Source: Aliishimia sp963678085
Lineage (GTDB): Bacteria > Pseudomonadota > Alphaproteobacteria > Rhodobacterales > Rhodobacteraceae
Reading direction: 5' to 3'
Length of the DNA: 64,000 nt
Assembly: GCA_963678085.1 (NCBI GenBank)
Contig: OY782680.1
Coordinates: forward strand, 2,790,001-2,854,000
The position numbers were made by a program, and so were the translations under genes. How positions within the stretch are numbered: position 1 is the first letter of the stretch; each line of letters starts with the position of its first letter. Shown here in pieces: positions 61,590 through 64,000 of this stretch. The notes below the pieces were generated by a model that was not told the origin of the DNA, ran no database searches, and saw only the letters and a list, made by a program, of their open reading frames with translations.

Positions 61590-62357
61590 TCAGGCCGCCT
61601 CTGGCTCTTTCGCGCCGGTCATATAGGCCACGGCATCGGACATTTCATGCGCCTTGGGATCAATCACCGTCAGGCGCTTGCCCAGGCGATGGATGTGGAT
61701 GCGATCGCACACTTCGAACACATGCGGCATGTTATGGCTAATCAGGATGATCGGGATGCCACGTGCGCGCACATCTTGGATCAGATCCAGCACACGGCGG
61801 CTTTCTTTCACACCAAGCGCCGCCGTGGGCTCATCCAGGATGATCACCTTTGAGCCGAACGCCGCCGCGCGTGCCACCGCAACCCCCTGGCGTTGCCCGC
61901 CAGAGAGGGTTTCGACCGCCTGGTTGATGTTTTGGATCGTCATCAGCCCCAGCTCCGAAAGCTTTTCACGGGCAAATTCCTGCATCTTCTTCTTATCAAG
62001 CTGACCAAACAGGCTGCCCATAATCCCAGGTCTGCGCAGCTCGCGCCCCATGAACATATTATCAGCGATTGAGAGCGCCGGGCTCATGGCAAGCGTTTGG
62101 AACACGGTTTCAATCCCGTAGCGACGCGCATCAATGGGAGAGGTGAATTTGACGCGTTTGCCTTCCAAATAGACCTCACCTTGATCGGGGATCACCGCGC
62201 CGCAAAGTACCTTGATCAGCGAGGATTTGCCCGCACCATTATCGCCAATCACGCCAAGGATTTCACCGGGCATCAGCTCAAAATCGCAGTGATCAAGAGC
62301 GGTGACTTTGCCGTAGCGCTTGACCAGGCCTTTTGCAGAGAGAATGGGCTGGTTCAT
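61590..62357 (-). CDS. frcA: Sugar ABC transporter ATPase (FrcA-like)
   Basis: 255 residues with a single ATPase unit: Walker A GDNGAGKSSLIK, signature LSGGQRQGVAVARA, Walker B VIILDEPTAALG. Sugar ABC ATPases are often double; the single-unit form fits the Frc fructose/mannose/ribose system. It overlaps the permease stop (ATGA). Confidence 0.9.
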   Translation of the reverse strand: MNQPILSAKGLVKRYGKVTALDHCDFELMPGEILGVIGDNGAGKSSLIKVLCGAVIPDQGEVYLEGKRVKFTSPIDARRYGIETVFQTLAMSPALSIADNMFMGRELRRPGIMGSLFGQLDKKKMQEFAREKLSELGLMTIQNINQAVETLSGGQRQGVAVARAAAFGSKVIILDEPTAALGVKESRRVLDLIQDVRARGIPIILISHNMPHVFEVCDRIHIHRLGKRLTVIDPKAHEMSDAVAYMTGAKEPEAA

Positions 62358-63421
62358 GCTGTCACCTTTCTGATCCATTGATCAATTGTCACCGCGCCAA
62401 TGATGAGCATGCCAATCAGCATAAAGGTCCATTGCGGATCGGCCCCTGCCATGCGCAGACCAAGCTCAAACACCCCAACAATGAGCGCCCCAAAGAAGGC
62501 TCCAACAATGGAGCCACGCCCACCAAAGAGCGAAATTCCCCCAATCACCACCGCCGTGATCGATTGGATATTGCCCACAACCCCGGTAGAGGCGGAGGGG
62601 CTGACCGCGTTAAAGCGGCCAATCATCACCCAAGCGGCCAGCGCGCAAATGAAGCCTGCAAGCATATAGACTGACATCAGCGTTTTATGCACATCGACCC
62701 CGGCCAGCTGCGCCGCTTCGGGATCATCGCCCACCGCATAAACATGGCGCCCCCAGGCGGTTGAGCGCAGCGCATAGGCAAGAACAAACACCAGCACGAC
62801 CATCAAGATCACGCCATAGCTGAACACCGCCCCGCCCAGCTTGATCTTGGTGCCCAGGAATTGCAGGAAAGCAGCTTTTTCAGCGATATCCTGGCTGCGC
62901 AGGGTTTCATTGGCCGAGTAAAGATAATTGGCCGCCAGCACGATCTGCCACATGCCCAACGTCACGATAAAGGGCGGCAGCTTGACCCGGCTGACCAGCC
63001 AACCGCTGATGGCCCCAAGAGCTGTGCCAACCGCCAGCCCCAAAGCCACCGCGACCGGGGCGGGAATGCCATAGCGAAAGCTGAACTGCCCCATGACAAC
63101 AGTACAGAAAACAGCGACCGCCCCGACCGAAAGATCAATTCCCGCCGTTAGAATGATCAGCGTTTGCGCGGCGGCCAGCACCCCAACGATCTGTACCTGT
63201 TGCAAGATAAGCGTGAGCGCGAAGGGCGAAAAGAATTTCGAGCCGAGCAAGACCCCAAAGAGAATAAGCGCGAAAACCAGAACGATCAGCGGCACCAAAG
63301 CGGGCGTGACATGCAAGGCATGTTGCAGACGGCCAATCCAGCCTTTGTGCTCATCCTCAAATTCCGCAACCTGGCTTGACGCCCCTTGTACGGCTTTTTC
63401 AAACTCTTCTGCGCTAGTCAT
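62354..63421 (-). CDS. frcC: Sugar ABC transporter permease (FrcC-like)
   Basis: 355 residues, about nine to ten membrane helices of the RbsC-like family (TLIILTAGIDLSVGAVAVFC; GVVGNIQSITAVVIGGISLF then GGRGSIVG). ATG 63421 is preceded by a G-rich ribosome site; a longer frame exists without one. It follows frcB by 83 bp containing a weak terminator. Confidence 0.92.
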   Translation of the reverse strand: MTSAEEFEKAVQGASSQVAEFEDEHKGWIGRLQHALHVTPALVPLIVLVFALILFGVLLGSKFFSPFALTLILQQVQIVGVLAAAQTLIILTAGIDLSVGAVAVFCTVVMGQFSFRYGIPAPVAVALGLAVGTALGAISGWLVSRVKLPPFIVTLGMWQIVLAANYLYSANETLRSQDIAEKAAFLQFLGTKIKLGGAVFSYGVILMVVLVFVLAYALRSTAWGRHVYAVGDDPEAAQLAGVDVHKTLMSVYMLAGFICALAAWVMIGRFNAVSPSASTGVVGNIQSITAVVIGGISLFGGRGSIVGAFFGALIVGVFELGLRMAGADPQWTFMLIGMLIIGAVTIDQWIRKVTA

Positions 63422-63446
63422 CCCATAGCCCCCCTCTGGCGTGATG

Positions 63447-63471
63447 AAAAAGAGCGGACAATCGCCCGCCC
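63447..63471 (-). terminator. Weak terminator-like hairpin between frcB and frcC
   Basis: On the minus strand, a stem of eight pairs (two of them G-T) with a four-base loop at 63452-63471 is followed by TTTTT. It lies after frcB and before the frcC start, so it could reduce permease and ATPase transcripts relative to the binding protein, as in many ABC operons. Confidence 0.5.
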
Positions 63472-63504
63472 TTCTATTTCTCAAATCAGCTTAGCTGGCT
63501 TGGG

Positions 63505-64000
63505 TTAACCCCAGCAAAGATCGGTGCCTTTGGCAACGTTGATTGTGTCCACACCTTCGACCTCTTCGCCTGAAACCAGTGAAACGCCCGTATCAAGAAA
63601 GTTTTTGCCGGGTGTATTTGCTGGCAGCGTGCCGTCTTTGGCAAATTGCGCAATGGCTTCAATGCCCAAGGACGCCATCAAGAGCGGATATTGCTGGGAG
63701 GTTGCGCCAATCACACCATCGGCCACGTTTTGAATACCTGGGCAGCCACCGTCAACGGAGAGGATCAGCACGTCATTCTCGCGGCCAATCGCTTTGAGCG
63801 CCTCATAGGCACCGGCTGCGGCGGGTTCGTTGATCGTGTAAACCACGTTGATCATGGGATCTTGCGCCAGGCAGTTCTCCATCGCGGTGCGCCCGCCTTC
63901 TTCATTGCCTGCGGTCACTTCGTTACAGATGATGCGCGCATCGGTTTCATCACCCCATTTGTTGGGATCAACCAGCTCGATGCCAAAGCCACTTAAGAAA
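63505..64000 (-). CDS. frcB: Sugar ABC periplasmic binding protein (FrcB-like), 5' end outside window
   Basis: The last 165 codons of a binding protein; the frame is open to the right edge. Motifs of the ribose/fructose-binding family are visible: VVYTINEPAAAGAYEALKAI, LILSVDGGCPGIQNVADGVI and GATSQQYPLLMASLGIEAI. It should deliver the sugar to FrcC and FrcA encoded downstream. The signal peptide and N-terminal lobe are beyond 64000. Confidence 0.9.
   Translation of the reverse strand, partial: FLSGFGIELVDPNKWGDETDARIICNEVTAGNEEGGRTAMENCLAQDPMINVVYTINEPAAAGAYEALKAIGRENDVLILSVDGGCPGIQNVADGVIGATSQQYPLLMASLGIEAIAQFAKDGTLPANTPGKNFLDTGVSLVSGEEVEGVDTINVAKGTDLCWG

Noticed and set aside
1..64000. 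CRISPR arrays and rRNA genes
   Set aside because: No regularly spaced repeats of CRISPR type, no cas genes and no rRNA-like stretches were seen.

Overview
The window looks like a chromosomal segment of a Rhodobacterales alphaproteobacterium (Roseobacter-type Rhodobacteraceae). The evidence is GC-rich host genes, the DUF3572-pleD pair, an EF-hand/ECF-sigma/anti-sigma/periplasmic-sensor operon, a frcBCAK-type sugar ABC transporter, and many ATGA-overlapped operons. Both ends cut genes: a DUF3572 gene at the left edge and the sugar-binding protein frcB at the right edge. All identifications come from reading protein motifs; no database search was run.

Layout. 1-5.1 kb is host core: DUF3572, a PleD-like diguanylate cyclase, the EF-hand/ECF operon, DUF983 and NUDIX genes. 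5.1-15.1 kb is accessory. It opens with a cut-off gene tail, a ParD-like antitoxin, a decayed integrase and a tail-collar protein. It then holds a complete lasso-peptide locus (6.9-14.7 kb): precursor, cyclase, PqqD-like RRE protein, sulfotransferase and HPr-kinase-like kinase on the minus strand, and leader peptidase, ABC exporter and nucleotidyltransferase on the plus strand. Three possible tailoring enzymes (kinase, nucleotidyltransferase, sulfotransferase) make it unusual.

15.07-28.83 kb is a 13.8-kb integrative element resembling a phage satellite. It is bounded by a 14-bp direct repeat whose right copy is the 3' end of an intact tRNA-Leu(UAG). Order: integrase, unknown gene, AlpA-type regulator, small gene, DUF3987 primase/helicase-type protein, an iteron-like origin candidate, a BRCT protein, a 2129-residue STAND NTPase with an N-terminal Cap4/DUF4297-type nuclease domain (Avs-like antiphage sensor), and an overlapping partner gene. 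The last two genes look like the defence cargo.

28.9-64 kb returns to host genes: an orphan TagO/VasI-like secreted protein, polA, a small incomplete type III secretion-like operon, a phosphohistidine phosphatase, a 4Fe-4S protein, a sterol desaturase family gene, the argB/engB/MOSC/yidC group, SIMPL and DUF1285 genes, a moxR/DUF58/DUF4159/large membrane protein operon, a hybrid histidine kinase, yaaA, recQ, yggT, an UMF1-type MFS gene, mepA, a phytase-like esterase, yhhQ, arfB behind a short-ORF/terminator leader, and frcK-frcA-frcC-frcB. A 62-bp repeat occurs directly after two unrelated genes, pleD and engB, in the same orientation relative to each.
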